60,777 nt of DNA from Candidatus Midichloriaceae bacterium (GTDB lineage Bacteria; Pseudomonadota; Alphaproteobacteria; Rickettsiales; Midichloriaceae). Positions within the stretch are counted from its first letter, which is position 1; the number at the start of each line of letters is the position of its first letter. The notes beneath the pieces were generated by a model. It did no database searches, was not told the origin of the DNA, and saw only the letters and a program-made list of their open reading frames with translations. Shown here in pieces: positions 9,901 to 18,023 of the stretch. Position numbers and translations under genes: made by a program. The stretch is taken from NCBI GenBank assembly GCA_029266655.1, contig JAQSWL010000006.1, positions 1 through 60,777 on the forward strand. Direction: 5' to 3'.

Positions 9901-10235
9901 TTGATATCAAAGAAGTTGATCATGTAATAGTAATTGGTTCGGACCAAATGATGAAGGCAGTAGCCTATGCTCGTCATAATCAACTTTCGCATTTGTTTAA
10001 AAAAGGGCATACTGCGATAGGCTCTATTAACTCGCCTATGCAGTGCATGATGAAGGAGATTTGTGGTCAATGCATACAAAGGCATGTAGACCATTTGGGG
10101 CGTGAACATTACGTTTATAGCTGCTTCAATCAGGACCAAGATTTGGACTCTGTTGACTTTAATCATTTAAACACAAGGCTTAAACAAAATTCATTACAAG
10201 AAAAAATGTGCGCTCAGCTGTTATCAAAAATATAG
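6933..10235 (+). CDS. FAD-dependent oxidoreductase, fusion of GltD-like and PyrK/NfnA-like parts
   Basis: A 1100-residue flavoprotein. After an unrecognised N-terminal region (1-200) comes a GltD-type iron-sulfur segment with YCIHCHNQLKDSCSHG near 222-237 and ICNDCMKSCIYQ near 300. A Rossmann dinucleotide fold follows (VAGLGPAGF near 363; second site AVIGGGLTAVDTATE near 535). The C-terminal third resembles ferredoxin-NADP reductase/PyrK: GQFYRLQNYG near 821, VGGGLGNAV near 902, and a cysteine cluster QCMMKEICGQC near 1035 with a later Cys for a 2Fe-2S centre. The order recalls the two subunits of the NfnAB transhydrogenase in one chain. Electron donor and acceptor cannot be read from sequence. 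Similar long proteins occur in other alphaproteobacteria. No GltB large subunit is nearby. Confidence 0.8.
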   Translation: MLINFGLSFHDLYYEEGLKKIDALWLKHLESISPDLYQSLNIARSTSLDAKAESDLIIALAPHAEDFIAKLFHIELEVQEVANIYHEFAPIYKCKRLFIQRNAVKNFTAEDLTKIDSVRASLVSLGVDVMSELSFATFVESTEDPEKLELARIYAGWACLTSEGQKLHKDGILFKVPRKLDFNNLLSHAKNNNGAWSSHEVHERHGFSLTDKGITKLKAYDQANYCIHCHNQLKDSCSHGLKNSDGSFKVNELKITLAGCPLEEKISEMNLLKSQGSVIGAFATAIIDNPMLAATGHRICNDCMKSCIYQKQEPVNIPAIETKILDDVLSLPWGFEIYSLLTRWNPINFSRPLPKKHNNYKILVAGLGPAGFTACHHLLNEGYTVVAIDGLKIEPQAQEISGEDYAFKPIKFVKQELFQDLNDRAPQGFGGVSEYGITVRWNKNYLNIIRTLLERREHFRMYGGIRFGSTITYTDAKSLGFDHIVLTLGAGKPNLPEIQNALARGCRMASDFLMSLQLTGAAHSDSLTNLQVRLPIAVIGGGLTAVDTATESLAYYPVQVEKFLTQYEIVGDSIFENLTEEEKLIAEEFLNHARELRAHPTRKLELLKLWGGAKVLYRKSLADSPAYRLNHEEVELALAEGIEFIENITPTEVVLDSYGAAKTLKHEHGEIAARTILIATGTQPNTVLSMEDNVNFSLDGRYFKATDNMGNILNPEKISKPKSVDIITNYGENGPSVSFLGDLHPSFAGNVVKAMASAKQGYPIIDKVVKNKAPLSAEPASKVFSNLDYLLKAKVVEVIELTPNIIEIVIHAPQAAKQFEPGQFYRLQNYGNNKTINAFKINMEGLALTGAWVDKEKGLIGLVVLEMGGSSNFCRMLTPGENVVLMGPTGTPTHIPHNKNVMLVGGGLGNAVLFSIGQALKENGCNVLYFAGYKKAIDRFKQIDIENSATQVVWCCDESELGKGRDTDLSFKGNILECIEEYAKSPGKLIDIKEVDHVIVIGSDQMMKAVAYARHNQLSHLFKKGHTAIGSINSPMQCMMKEICGQCIQRHVDHLGREHYVYSCFNQDQDLDSVDFNHLNTRLKQNSLQEKMCAQLLSKI

Positions 10236-10238
10236 TAG

Positions 10239-10377
10239 ACTTCTCGTAAATGAATAGTCAGCAAAAAGTATAGACGACAGGAAATTTGGAAAAGTGGTAG
10301 GAGCAGCAATGTGGAGAGCACCATAAACCTATGTTAATAGATGAGACGCCCCAATTTTTCAAATTAAAGGAGTATAT
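10239..10377 (+). repeat. Intergenic repeat family B, copy 2 (internally deleted)
   Basis: It begins three bases after the stop of the 1100-residue oxidoreductase gene with the same ACTTCTCGTAAATGA seen at the end of rsmI, and ends with CAAATTAAAGGAGTATAT. Compared with copies 1 and 3 it lacks about 20 bases between the inner hairpin and the right arm. The open frame of miaB runs back into it, but that part is repeat, not MiaB. Confidence 0.85.
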
Positions 10378-10450
10378 TCAACCAATTTTTGTTGTCAATG
10401 CTTTGAGTCCAGATTACAATACGTGCCAATTAAGTAAAAAGTTTTTAAAT

Positions 10451-11809
10451 ATGTCTCAAGTGCCAGTGGAATCCAAAAAAGTTTATATCAAAACTTACGG
10501 ATGTCAGATGAATGTTTATGACTCCATTAAGATGCAGGATTTACTAAAACCTCATGGATTTGAAGTTTCAGAAGACATGCAATCTGCGGACTTGGTAATT
10601 TTAAACACTTGTCATATAAGAGAAAAAGCAGCAGAAAAAGTTTATTGTGAATTAGGCAGGGTAAAAGAATTAAAAGACAAAAAAAAGGCCGAAGGAGAGC
10701 AACTGATAGTGGCTGTGGCTGGATGTGTGGCCCAGGCTGAAGGAGAAGAAATTTTTGTACGCACGCCATTTGTAGACATAGTAGTTGGTCCACAAAGTTA
10801 TCATAACTTGCCGGGTCTTTTAGAACAAATAAAACGCAAAGAAAAATGGGCTATAAATTTAGATTTTCCAGAAGTTAATAAATTCGACAGCATTAAATCT
10901 TTGTCAGACTCTCAAGGAGCTTCCGCATTTATAGCCATCCAAGAAGGCTGTGATAAATTCTGCCACTTTTGTGTAGTGCCATATACAAGGGGCGCTGAAT
11001 ACTCACGCTCTGTAAGCGAAATTTACCGCGAAGCTTTGGCTCTTGCACAAAATGGCACCAAGGAAATCCACTTATTAGGCCAGAATGTTAGCGCATACCA
11101 TGGTGTGGGCCCGGATGAAGAAGTTTGGTCGCTTGGAAAACTCATTAAGTCTGTTGCAAAAATAGACGGCATAGAACGCATAAGATACACAACATCACAT
11201 CCAAGGGATATGTTTGATGATGATCTATTTGATGCTCATGCTACTGAAGAAAAGTTAATGCCATTTTTGCATCTGCCAATACAATCTGGTTCCAATAAAA
11301 TATTAGATGCCATGAACCGCAAACATACGCGAGAATTTTATTTGCAGGTAATAGAAAGGTTTAGGAAGGCCAGATCTGATATGTCTTTTTCATCGGATTT
11401 CATTATTGGCTACCCAGGTGAAACCGATGAAGATTTTGCCGACACCTTGCGTATTGTACAAGAAGTCGAATTCTCCCAATGCTACTCTTTCAAATACAGC
11501 CCTCGCCCAGGAACTCCAGCTTCTGCTCTTACAAATCAAGTACCTGAACAAATTAAGGCTGCTAGATTGTTAGAATTACAGGAACTAATTAAAGGCTATC
11601 AACAAAAATTTAATAAGCAATTTTTAGGTAAAACAATAAAGGTTTTGTTTGATAAGGAAGGCAAACATAAAGGTCAATTACTTGGTAGGTCTGAACATAT
11701 GCAAGCCGTATTTGCTGAAGTAGATAAGTCACATTTAGGCAAAATTTGCGGTGTTGAAGTCACCTCAATTGAAGTTAACAGCTTAGGTGCTAAATTGCTA
11801 GCTAGTTAA
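10451..11809 (+). CDS. miaB: tRNA-2-methylthio-N6-dimethylallyladenosine synthase MiaB
   Basis: Radical-SAM enzyme that adds the 2-methylthio group to i6A37 in tRNAs reading U-starting codons. From the chosen ATG the protein has 452 residues. It shows the N-terminal UPF0004 cluster cysteines ([30 protein letters not shown]), the radical-SAM motif [17 protein letters not shown], and a C-terminal TRAM domain. The frame is open back to 10331, but that stretch is repeat B copy 2 plus AT-rich spacer, while the homology starts just after the ATG at 10451. The ribosome binding site is weak. Confidence 0.93.
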   Translation: MSQVPVESKKVYIKTYGCQMNVYDSIKMQDLLKPHGFEVSEDMQSADLVILNTCHIREKAAEKVYCELGRVKELKDKKKAEGEQLIVAVAGCVAQAEGEEIFVRTPFVDIVVGPQSYHNLPGLLEQIKRKEKWAINLDFPEVNKFDSIKSLSDSQGASAFIAIQEGCDKFCHFCVVPYTRGAEYSRSVSEIYREALALAQNGTKEIHLLGQNVSAYHGVGPDEEVWSLGKLIKSVAKIDGIERIRYTTSHPRDMFDDDLFDAHATEEKLMPFLHLPIQSGSNKILDAMNRKHTREFYLQVIERFRKARSDMSFSSDFIIGYPGETDEDFADTLRIVQEVEFSQCYSFKYSPRPGTPASALTNQVPEQIKAARLLELQELIKGYQQKFNKQFLGKTIKVLFDKEGKHKGQLLGRSEHMQAVFAEVDKSHLGKICGVEVTSIEVNSLGAKLLAS

Positions 11810-11888
11810 TTTTACTACAAGCCTGTAATATATAACAAATTACGAATTAGTTGTTGCATTGCACAAAATACTGTGTTAAATTTATCTT

Positions 11889-12045
11889 ATACTAAATCTC
11901 AAAATAAATTGAGATAGTAAAGCCAGATTTTTGCAAAGTGCGATGAGAAAAAGCAGCTGAATATTCTACATATTCATCAATTTTTTACCAAGAAAATTTG
12001 CTAAAAGATGAGCTTTAATGCTTTATTTATTTTAAGATTTAGTAT
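11889..12045 (+). repeat. Inverted-repeat element family D, copy 1
   Basis: A 157-bp unit with ends ATACTAAATCTCAAAATAAA and its reverse complement with one or two changes (TTTAAGATTTAGTAT). Three more copies lie at 12527, 31125 and 56508. No open frame capable of encoding a transposase is inside, so it would be a non-autonomous element. It ends 32 bases before the phasin start and so forms that gene's whole upstream region. Confidence 0.9.
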
Positions 12046-12077
12046 TGTGTGATGTTAATATTATTTGGAGTTACAAA

Positions 12078-12497
12078 ATGGCAAATGCAAACGCTAACCA
12101 ATCGAAAAAAGGATTTTTCAATCCATTTGAAAATTTTGCTAATATGCCTAATTTCATGGATTTTGGAAACTTGCGTCAGCAACATAGCAAAAATATCGAA
12201 GCTTGGACACATGCTAATCAAGTAGCATTAGAGTTTAGCAAAGACGCAGCTCGTCGCGCTGCTGAAGTTATGCAAAAAAGCGCGCAGCAAATGTATGAAT
12301 GCTCTAAGGAAGCAATGTCTAGCAAAAGCTTTGAAGAAGCTCAAAGCAAACAAGCAAATATGGTGCTTGAAGTTATGAATGATGCATTTAATCATGCTAG
12401 AGAATCTGCTGACATAAGTTCAAAAGCTGCTAAAGAAATTTTAGACACCTGCAATAAGAGACTATCTGAAGTTATCTCTGAAACTTGCTGCAAGTAA
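12078..12497 (+). CDS. Phasin family protein
   Basis: Phasins coat polyhydroxybutyrate granules and help set their size and number. The protein (139 residues) has an Asn/Phe-rich start, the motif PFENFANMPNF typical of Phasin_2 N-termini, then a long amphipathic helix region rich in Ala, Ser, Lys and Glu with no membrane segment. The ATG at 12078 has TTTGGAG at proper spacing; an earlier in-frame start at 12045 lies on the edge of repeat D and is not favoured. phaA and phaB at 18024-19951 support a storage role. It is bracketed by two direct copies of repeat D. Confidence 0.8.
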   Translation: MANANANQSKKGFFNPFENFANMPNFMDFGNLRQQHSKNIEAWTHANQVALEFSKDAARRAAEVMQKSAQQMYECSKEAMSSKSFEEAQSKQANMVLEVMNDAFNHARESADISSKAAKEILDTCNKRLSEVISETCCK

Positions 12498-12526
12498 TTT
12501 TTAGTATTTTTAAAGGCGAATGGCTA

Positions 12527-12684
12527 ATACCAAATCTCATAAATAAATTGAGGTAGTAATGCCAGATTTTGGCAAAGTGCGAAGGGAAAAAGCAGTTGAA
12601 TATTTTACATATTCATCAATTTTTTACCAAGTTAATTTGCCAAAAGATGAGCTATAATGCTCTATTTATTTTGAGATTTGGTAT
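12527..12684 (+). repeat. Inverted-repeat element family D, copy 2
   Basis: A 158-bp unit in the same orientation as copy 1, with the phasin gene between them. Its left end reads ATACCAAATCTC and its right end GAGATTTGGTAT; both arms carry the complementary change relative to the other copies (ACTAAA/TTTAGT). The remainder of the 352-bp spacer between phasin and radC holds repeat A copy 2. Confidence 0.9.
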
Positions 12685-12726
12685 AAATTAGCTATACGCC
12701 TTTTTTTTATTTTAAAAACTTGTAGT

Positions 12727-12835
12727 TTATAGCTAAAGCATTTTAATTTGAATATAAGAGCGAGGAACGAAATGTAGTAAAACCTACATGAGTGATCGAG
12801 CAACACGTAGTCAAATTATAAAGGCTTAGCTATAA
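12727..12835 (+). repeat. Dispersed palindromic repeat family A, copy 2
   Basis: Complete copy of 109 bp. Ends are TTATAGCTAAAGC and GGCTTAGCTATAA, an imperfect inverted pair that continues into TTTAATTTGA/TCAAATTATAAA. It lies directly downstream of the 3' end of radC, as copy 3 does for ada. Its right end is 15 bases from the radC stop. Confidence 0.88.
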
Positions 12836-12849
12836 AGAGAAAATGCATC

Positions 12850-13539
12850 TCATAACAACTTATTTTCCCTAAAAGAAAAATGGTTAAAACCCGCAACAAT
12901 GATATGATCGTGAACTATTACATCTAAAGGCTCTAAGGCTTTTATTATAGATTTAGTCACAGTAATATCATCACCTGAAGGTTTAGGATCCCCACTTGGG
13001 TGATTGTGAACAAGTATAATTGCACTTGCATCATACTCTAATGCTTTGCGGGCGATCTCTCGCGGATATACTTGTACTCTATCAATCGTACCATCATCAT
13101 GAAATTCATCTGCGAGTAAGTAGTTTTTTCGGTTTAAATATAATACTCTGAAAAATTCTTTTTTCTTTTTATACCCCATTGTTAATCTACAATAGTTCAA
13201 GACAGCATGCCAATTGCTTAAAACATTAAAATGCTTTTGATTTTCAGCTGGGATAAATATTCTAGAATAAAAATCCAATAATAACTTGAACAAAAAGATT
13301 GTGCTTTCACCAATCCCATCAATATCTTTTAAATCTCCTATTTCGGCATTAAGTATTTCCGCTATGGAATTAAATTTTTCTAATAGCTTTTTAGCTATTG
13401 CCTTGGTATCAGCCCTGGGAATAGCATAGAATAAAATCATTTCTAGAATTTCATACTCTGGCAAAGATCTGAGCTCAGCCTTCATAAACCGCTTTCTCAA
13501 GCGCGCTCTATGCCCTTTGTTTTTTTCAGAATCTTCCAT
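12850..13539 (-). CDS. radC: RadC family protein (JAB/MPN domain)
   Basis: Member of the RadC/YicR family, long labelled as DNA repair but with unsettled function. The N-terminal half has a helix-hairpin-helix-like segment (LKDIDGIGEST). The C-terminal half carries the JAMM metalloprotease pattern HNHPSGDPKPSGDD near residues 178-191 with the preceding Glu region. Its 229 residues match the family. It starts five bases after the end of pccB on the same strand, so the two are probably co-transcribed. Confidence 0.9.
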   Translation of the reverse strand: MEDSEKNKGHRARLRKRFMKAELRSLPEYEILEMILFYAIPRADTKAIAKKLLEKFNSIAEILNAEIGDLKDIDGIGESTIFLFKLLLDFYSRIFIPAENQKHFNVLSNWHAVLNYCRLTMGYKKKKEFFRVLYLNRKNYLLADEFHDDGTIDRVQVYPREIARKALEYDASAIILVHNHPSGDPKPSGDDITVTKSIIKALEPLDVIVHDHIIVAGFNHFSFRENKLL

Positions 13540-13544
13540 AATTA

Positions 13545-15077
13545 TTAAAGTGGCAGATTATCATGCTTCTTCCATGGCTTGGATACTTGCTTACGCTCCA
13601 GGATAGAGAATGTTTTACAAATACGCCATCTTGTGTTGAATGGCCTTATTATATCATCTATATATCCCCTAGAAGCTGCAAAAATAGGATTTGCGAACTT
13701 AGCCTGGTATTCTTCTATTTTTTCTTTCATGACCTCAGGCTGATCTGCTACATCCCTATGCAAAATTGCTGCAGCACCATTTGCACCCATAACTGCTATC
13801 TCAGCATTAGCCCAAGCATAGTTGACATCACCCTTCAGATGCTTTGAATTCATTACAATGTAAGCGCCTCCATAAGCTTTCCGCACTATTAGAGTAACCT
13901 TAGGAACGGTTGCTTCAGCATATGCATAAAGCAATTTAGCACCATGTTTTATTATGCCATTATGCTCTTGATCAACACCAGGTAAAAAACCAGGTACGTC
14001 TACCAAGGTTAGCAATGGTATGTTGAAAGCATCACAAAAGCGGACAAATCTAGCCGCCTTTACAGAAGCACTTATGTCTAAACAACCCGCCAAGTGCATT
14101 GGCTGATTTGCAACAATTCCAACCGTTCTTCCTTCAAACCGACCAAATCCGACTATAATATTTTTAGCATAATCTGGCTTAATCTCAAAAAAGTCTCCCT
14201 CATCCACAATTTTCTCGATGAGAATTTTCATGTTATAAGGCTTATTTGGATTATCTGGCACCAAAGTTTCAAGTGACATTTCTATTCGATCCGCGGGATC
14301 ATAAGTAGGGCGTATTGGTACACAATCCTTATTATAAGAAGGTAAAAAATTAAATAGTCTTCTGGTTTGCTGCAAACACTCTATATCGCTTTCGTAAGCA
14401 ATATCAGAAACACCGCTCTTTGAAGTATGCACTTTCGCGCCACCTAAGTTTTCATGGGTAACAGACTCATGTGTAACGGTTTTCACAACATCTGGGCCTG
14501 TAACATACATGTGCGAAGTATCGCGCACCATAAAAGTAAAATCTGTAAGAGCTGGTGAATATACCGCCCCCCCTGCACATGGTCCCATAATCAATGATAT
14601 TTGAGGAATAACTCCTGAAGCATCAACATTACGTTGAAAAATTTCCCCATATCCACTTAAAGAATCCACTCCTTCTTGAATTCTCGCGCCACCAGAATCA
14701 TTAATACCTATAACCGGTGCACCTAGCTTCATTGCCGCATCTAAAACCTTACAGATCTTTTTAGCATTTGTTTCACTTAAAGACCCACCTAAAACCGTGA
14801 AATCTTGGCTATAAACAAATACTACTCTTCCATTAATAGTACCATGGCCAGCCACCACACCATCACCAGGCGAACCCTTATCTTCCATACCAAAATTAGT
14901 ACAGCGGTGCCTAACAAACATATCGATTTCTTCGAAGGATTCTGGATCAAGTAATAAATCAATTCTCTCTCTGGCAGTAAGTTTACCTTTCTCATGCTGA
15001 GATTCGATTCTATCAGCCCCGCCACCCAAGCGTGCTAACTTGCGTTCATTTTCCAACAATTCAGCTATTTTCACCAA
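13545..15077 (-). CDS. pccB: Acyl-CoA (propionyl-CoA) carboxylase, carboxyltransferase subunit
   Basis: Beta subunit of a biotin-dependent carboxylase that moves the carboxyl group from biotin to propionyl-CoA, giving methylmalonyl-CoA. The 510 residues span both crotonase-like halves of the carboxyltransferase fold, with [18 protein letters not shown] and [11 protein letters not shown] in the first and DVPGFLPG and [10 protein letters not shown] in the second. The end WKKHDNLPL is typical of PccB. Start is TTG at 15077 or GTG at 15074; AAGG lies upstream of both and no ATG is suitable. The biotin-carrying alpha subunit is not in the window. Rickettsiales commonly have pccA/pccB, so assignment to propionyl-CoA is by family. 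Confidence 0.92.
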   Translation of the reverse strand: MVKIAELLENERKLARLGGGADRIESQHEKGKLTARERIDLLLDPESFEEIDMFVRHRCTNFGMEDKGSPGDGVVAGHGTINGRVVFVYSQDFTVLGGSLSETNAKKICKVLDAAMKLGAPVIGINDSGGARIQEGVDSLSGYGEIFQRNVDASGVIPQISLIMGPCAGGAVYSPALTDFTFMVRDTSHMYVTGPDVVKTVTHESVTHENLGGAKVHTSKSGVSDIAYESDIECLQQTRRLFNFLPSYNKDCVPIRPTYDPADRIEMSLETLVPDNPNKPYNMKILIEKIVDEGDFFEIKPDYAKNIIVGFGRFEGRTVGIVANQPMHLAGCLDISASVKAARFVRFCDAFNIPLLTLVDVPGFLPGVDQEHNGIIKHGAKLLYAYAEATVPKVTLIVRKAYGGAYIVMNSKHLKGDVNYAWANAEIAVMGANGAAAILHRDVADQPEVMKEKIEEYQAKFANPIFAASRGYIDDIIRPFNTRWRICKTFSILERKQVSKPWKKHDNLPL

Positions 15078-15241
15078 AAAACCTTAATCCGTATAATTTG
15101 AGCTATGATTATAACATAAATAAACCTCAGTCAACAACACTATATTATGCATCCCCTTGGCTTGAGTTTATCTTGTGAGTTTTTGATTTACCTTTGTAAG
15201 TTCTTTGATATGACAAATTACAAAAATAATTTTATATTAAA

Positions 15242-15673
15242 ATGAACGAAAACATATTCACATATATAAGGAATAACAAACTGCGCAAGGTTAGTAAGCT
15301 GCTTGAGAAAGGGCAAGATCCAAACGCAGTTAATAAATTAGGAGAATCTGTTATTTGTTATGCAGCAAAATGGGGCAGACTTAACATAGTAAAGTCACTA
15401 ATTAAGCACGATGCAAATATAGATCCTAAAGCCTTAGAAACTGCTATAAAATTTGGTCGCAAGGAGATAGTTGAACTACTTTTACAATCTGGTGCTAGCC
15501 CAAATGTCGATCATACAATATTAGAGAAAGCAAATTATGACATTGTGAAGACAATATATTCTGCTCAAAAGAAACAAACTGAAAGCAATACTATTAACAA
15601 CGTAGATGAGTGCAGCTCAGAACTTGTTGAAAGTCAACACATCCCACCATTTATTGAAAAAATTTCCGATTAG
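15242..15673 (+). CDS. Small ankyrin-repeat protein
   Basis: A 143-residue soluble protein with about three ankyrin repeats between residues 5 and 100, seen in GESVICYAAKWGRLNIVKSL and ALETAIKFGRKEIVELLLQ. The last 45 residues are polar and not repeat-like. No signal peptide or membrane segment. Ankyrin proteins of Rickettsiales are often secreted into the host, but nothing here proves export. It lies alone between divergent pccB and the convergent two-frame hypothetical gene, with a 164-base AT-rich upstream region. Confidence 0.75.
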   Translation: MNENIFTYIRNNKLRKVSKLLEKGQDPNAVNKLGESVICYAAKWGRLNIVKSLIKHDANIDPKALETAIKFGRKEIVELLLQSGASPNVDHTILEKANYDIVKTIYSAQKKQTESNTINNVDECSSELVESQHIPPFIEKISD

Positions 15674-15682
15674 AGAGCCGCT

Positions 15683-17092
15683 TTAGCAACTACCAATATA
15701 TGATTGAATCCTTCTGTCGATTTTGCAAACAGCTAAACTAAACGCAAGAAAAACTGCATTTTCCAAACACAACGGTATAATATCAGATCTTAAACCTTCG
15801 CCACAAAGATCTATAAGGAACGTATTGCAGCAGTTATGTAAATAATTAAAAGGATACTGAACCATAGGTACTGCCATGCTTATACTTGCTATAGCTTTAT
15901 CAATAAACTGTACACCAGTAACATAACGTGATGTAAAATAGTTTGCCAAATACATTAAATTAATTGCCTTACAAAAAATTAAGTAGGGGCTGTACGTACA
16001 TTTCAATGCAGTAGTGACTATATCATAAAAGTTGCTTTGATTTATGTTAGAGTCAATTTTTAAATTTGAATTTATAAGAACTTCTTTTGCAATGGTATAA
16101 TCAAATAATCCCTTATTAGCTCCATTAGACTTGTATAAGCATTTTCTTTCACCAAATGGATTGTTAGGTAAAAATGCAATATTTGCAGCATTTTCCTCTA
16201 AAGTTTTTGGCGAGTTTATCAGTAAATTGCGCATCTCTTCCAGAGATTCATGATTTGGCACATAGCTTCTAATAAGATTATAAACATCTTTGCTACACCG
16301 ATATTTATTATCCTTTATTTTATTATAAGTGCTTATAAATAGCTTATTTTCCGCTGCTTCCTCTGTAAAGCCTATATAAGATGTTTGCGAGAATTCTGTG
16401 GGATCTCCTAATAAGTTCCAGAAAAAAGTATAGACCTCTTCTTCATGGATTGGCTCATCAAAAAGATGAGAGGCTTTTGCACTGTCTACGTACCCAGGTA
16501 CCATCTTATTAGCAAAAATTGGGGCGTTGTTATAAATGCTCTCAATTGAGAGCTGTATATCATACCACGGTATATAAGAACAAATATTAGTAAAGAAAAT
16601 TGGGATCTCGTTATAAATAAAGCGCGGCACACCATAAGTATGCAGCAAAAATGTCAACTTGTGAGCACTTGTCATCGAAGTAAGTAGCATTGATGAAAAA
16701 TTTGATGCCCCTAAAAATTTATATCTTATAAAATTAATGTGATTTGAATAGTGACAGTCAGATCTCATAATTAACTCAAAGGCTAAGATTATCCAGCTTA
16801 TAAAACCTCTTCTTTTTAATATAGAACAAATTCCATTAAAAGTTAGCGCTCTTTTTAAATCATATTTGTTGACAAGCTCTGCGCAGAATTCATTAGGCTC
16901 CTCTACGTAGTTCGGCAGCGCAGCATCATTAATTAGGTTGTCTAATATCTGAAGAATTGTATAACCACCTTTGTCTACTTTATTTATAAAAAGGTTAAAC
17001 TCCAAAGGGCTTATTTTGCCTTTGATATATTCGAAAAACCTAGAGATATTGACACACGATCTCTCAATACGAGATATTAGAGTACATGACAA
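15683..17092 (-). CDS. Hypothetical protein, downstream part of a probable two-frame gene
   Basis: I do not recognise this 469-residue protein. It is rich in Asn, Ile, Ser and Leu, mostly predicted helical, with a mildly hydrophobic region near the C-terminus (about 395-460). Its only nearby start is a TTG that overlaps the end of the upstream frame by 16 bases, and no ATG or ribosome binding site is found at its beginning. Together with the ORF at 17077-17925 it would make a protein of about 750 residues, so the simplest reading is one gene broken by a frameshift. Genus-specific effector-like proteins often look like this, which is inference. Confidence 0.5.
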   Translation of the reverse strand: MSCTLISRIERSCVNISRFFEYIKGKISPLEFNLFINKVDKGGYTILQILDNLINDAALPNYVEEPNEFCAELVNKYDLKRALTFNGICSILKRRGFISWIILAFELIMRSDCHYSNHINFIRYKFLGASNFSSMLLTSMTSAHKLTFLLHTYGVPRFIYNEIPIFFTNICSYIPWYDIQLSIESIYNNAPIFANKMVPGYVDSAKASHLFDEPIHEEEVYTFFWNLLGDPTEFSQTSYIGFTEEAAENKLFISTYNKIKDNKYRCSKDVYNLIRSYVPNHESLEEMRNLLINSPKTLEENAANIAFLPNNPFGERKCLYKSNGANKGLFDYTIAKEVLINSNLKIDSNINQSNFYDIVTTALKCTYSPYLIFCKAINLMYLANYFTSRYVTGVQFIDKAIASISMAVPMVQYPFNYLHNCCNTFLIDLCGEGLRSDIIPLCLENAVFLAFSLAVCKIDRRIQSYIGSC

Positions 17093-17925
17093 ATCTGATA
17101 GCTGTAAATATTTGTGGTACGCATCGCCACGAAGGTGTTATCTCCCATCATCTTTAAAAATGATAACGATGCCAAATAGGAAAGACCATTTTTCTCGCAA
17201 TAGTACCTAAGAAAGCTAAATATGATTTCTTGATCTCTATTTAGTTTACTGCTTAGATCAGAAATAAAATAATATGAATAATTACCATTTTCTAGATCCT
17301 TAGCATTTCCCTGAAGCGAGTCAAAAACATTTTGATAAAAATTAATATCTATCTTTGAAAGATTATCTATGCACAATAAAAAACTCTGAATAAGCTCATC
17401 TCGCTTTTCTGAATCTTGCTCTTCACTTAAAGCTTTTAAGAACAAATCATAAAAAACAATTTGATCACGTTTTGAGTGGCAGCAATGTTCGCAATAAAAA
17501 TTATAAAGGCCTAGGGATCCATTGTTGGCTTCCTTTTTCCAATCAAGATATATAGTATTAATATTAGTTAATCCATTGTCTGATTCACTCTCTGTATCAT
17601 CTTTATCTTTTATGAATCCTAATTTGAAGAAAGTTATAATAACACTTAATGGTGCATTTCTCATGTAAAGTAAACAAACTAATTCATGAGGGTTTGTTAC
17701 CTTGAAATCACCATTTCCACCACAATAAGTTTTTAATGCTTTAGAGTTACCAAGCCTATAGCCAAGCAACAACTTGAGATCATATTGCGCTGTAAAGGCT
17801 TCAAAATTCAGGCATTCTTGCTCTTCCCATTGTTCATAAGATAAAAATTCTATTAGTTTAATTGCTACATTTTCTTTGATCCTCTCCGGTATTCCTATCT
17901 TTTTAACAAACATTTTTCTGTGCAT
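17077..17925 (-). CDS. Hypothetical protein, upstream part of a probable two-frame gene
   Basis: Unrecognised 282-residue protein with no signal peptide or clear membrane helix. It is acidic and polar in the middle (DKDDTESESDNG near 134-145) and has a CEHCCHS cysteine cluster near 168-174. The frame ends shortly after the next frame (15683-17092) opens; both frames are open together for about 60 bases, so a single-base change there could join them. A perfect 12-bp tandem repeat lies about 50 bases upstream of its start (17974-17997). Confidence 0.5.
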   Translation of the reverse strand: MHRKMFVKKIGIPERIKENVAIKLIEFLSYEQWEEQECLNFEAFTAQYDLKLLLGYRLGNSKALKTYCGGNGDFKVTNPHELVCLLYMRNAPLSVIITFFKLGFIKDKDDTESESDNGLTNINTIYLDWKKEANNGSLGLYNFYCEHCCHSKRDQIVFYDLFLKALSEEQDSEKRDELIQSFLLCIDNLSKIDINFYQNVFDSLQGNAKDLENGNYSYYFISDLSSKLNRDQEIIFSFLRYYCEKNGLSYLASLSFLKMMGDNTFVAMRTTNIYSYQICHVL

Positions 17926-17973
17926 CTATTTTTCGGAATTATACTGAAATTTACAAATATCTCAAGAAAAACT

Positions 17974-17997
17974 CATTTGTTAATACATTTGTTAATA
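17974..17997. repeat. Tandem 12-bp direct repeat (2 units)
   Basis: CATTTGTTAATA occurs twice back to back. It is in the spacer between the hypothetical gene starting at 17925 and phaB ending at 18024, both on the minus strand, so it lies in the promoter region of the hypothetical gene. It could be a pair of regulator sites; nothing more can be said. Confidence 0.6.
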
Positions 17998-18023
17998 TAG
18001 TATAGTTATGCTTATGCTCAGAC

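Noticed and set aside
9611-9910. Antisense frame of 99 residues in the oxidoreductase gene
   Set aside because: Shadow of a conserved coding region; no start signal and composition as expected from the complementary strand.
10331-10450. N-terminal extension of MiaB by 40 codons
   Set aside because: The stretch is the end of repeat B copy 2 and AT-rich spacer; MiaB homology begins right after the ATG at 10451.
12045-12077. Longer phasin start
   Set aside because: The extra 11 codons begin at the edge of repeat D copy 1, while the ATG at 12078 has a good ribosome binding site.
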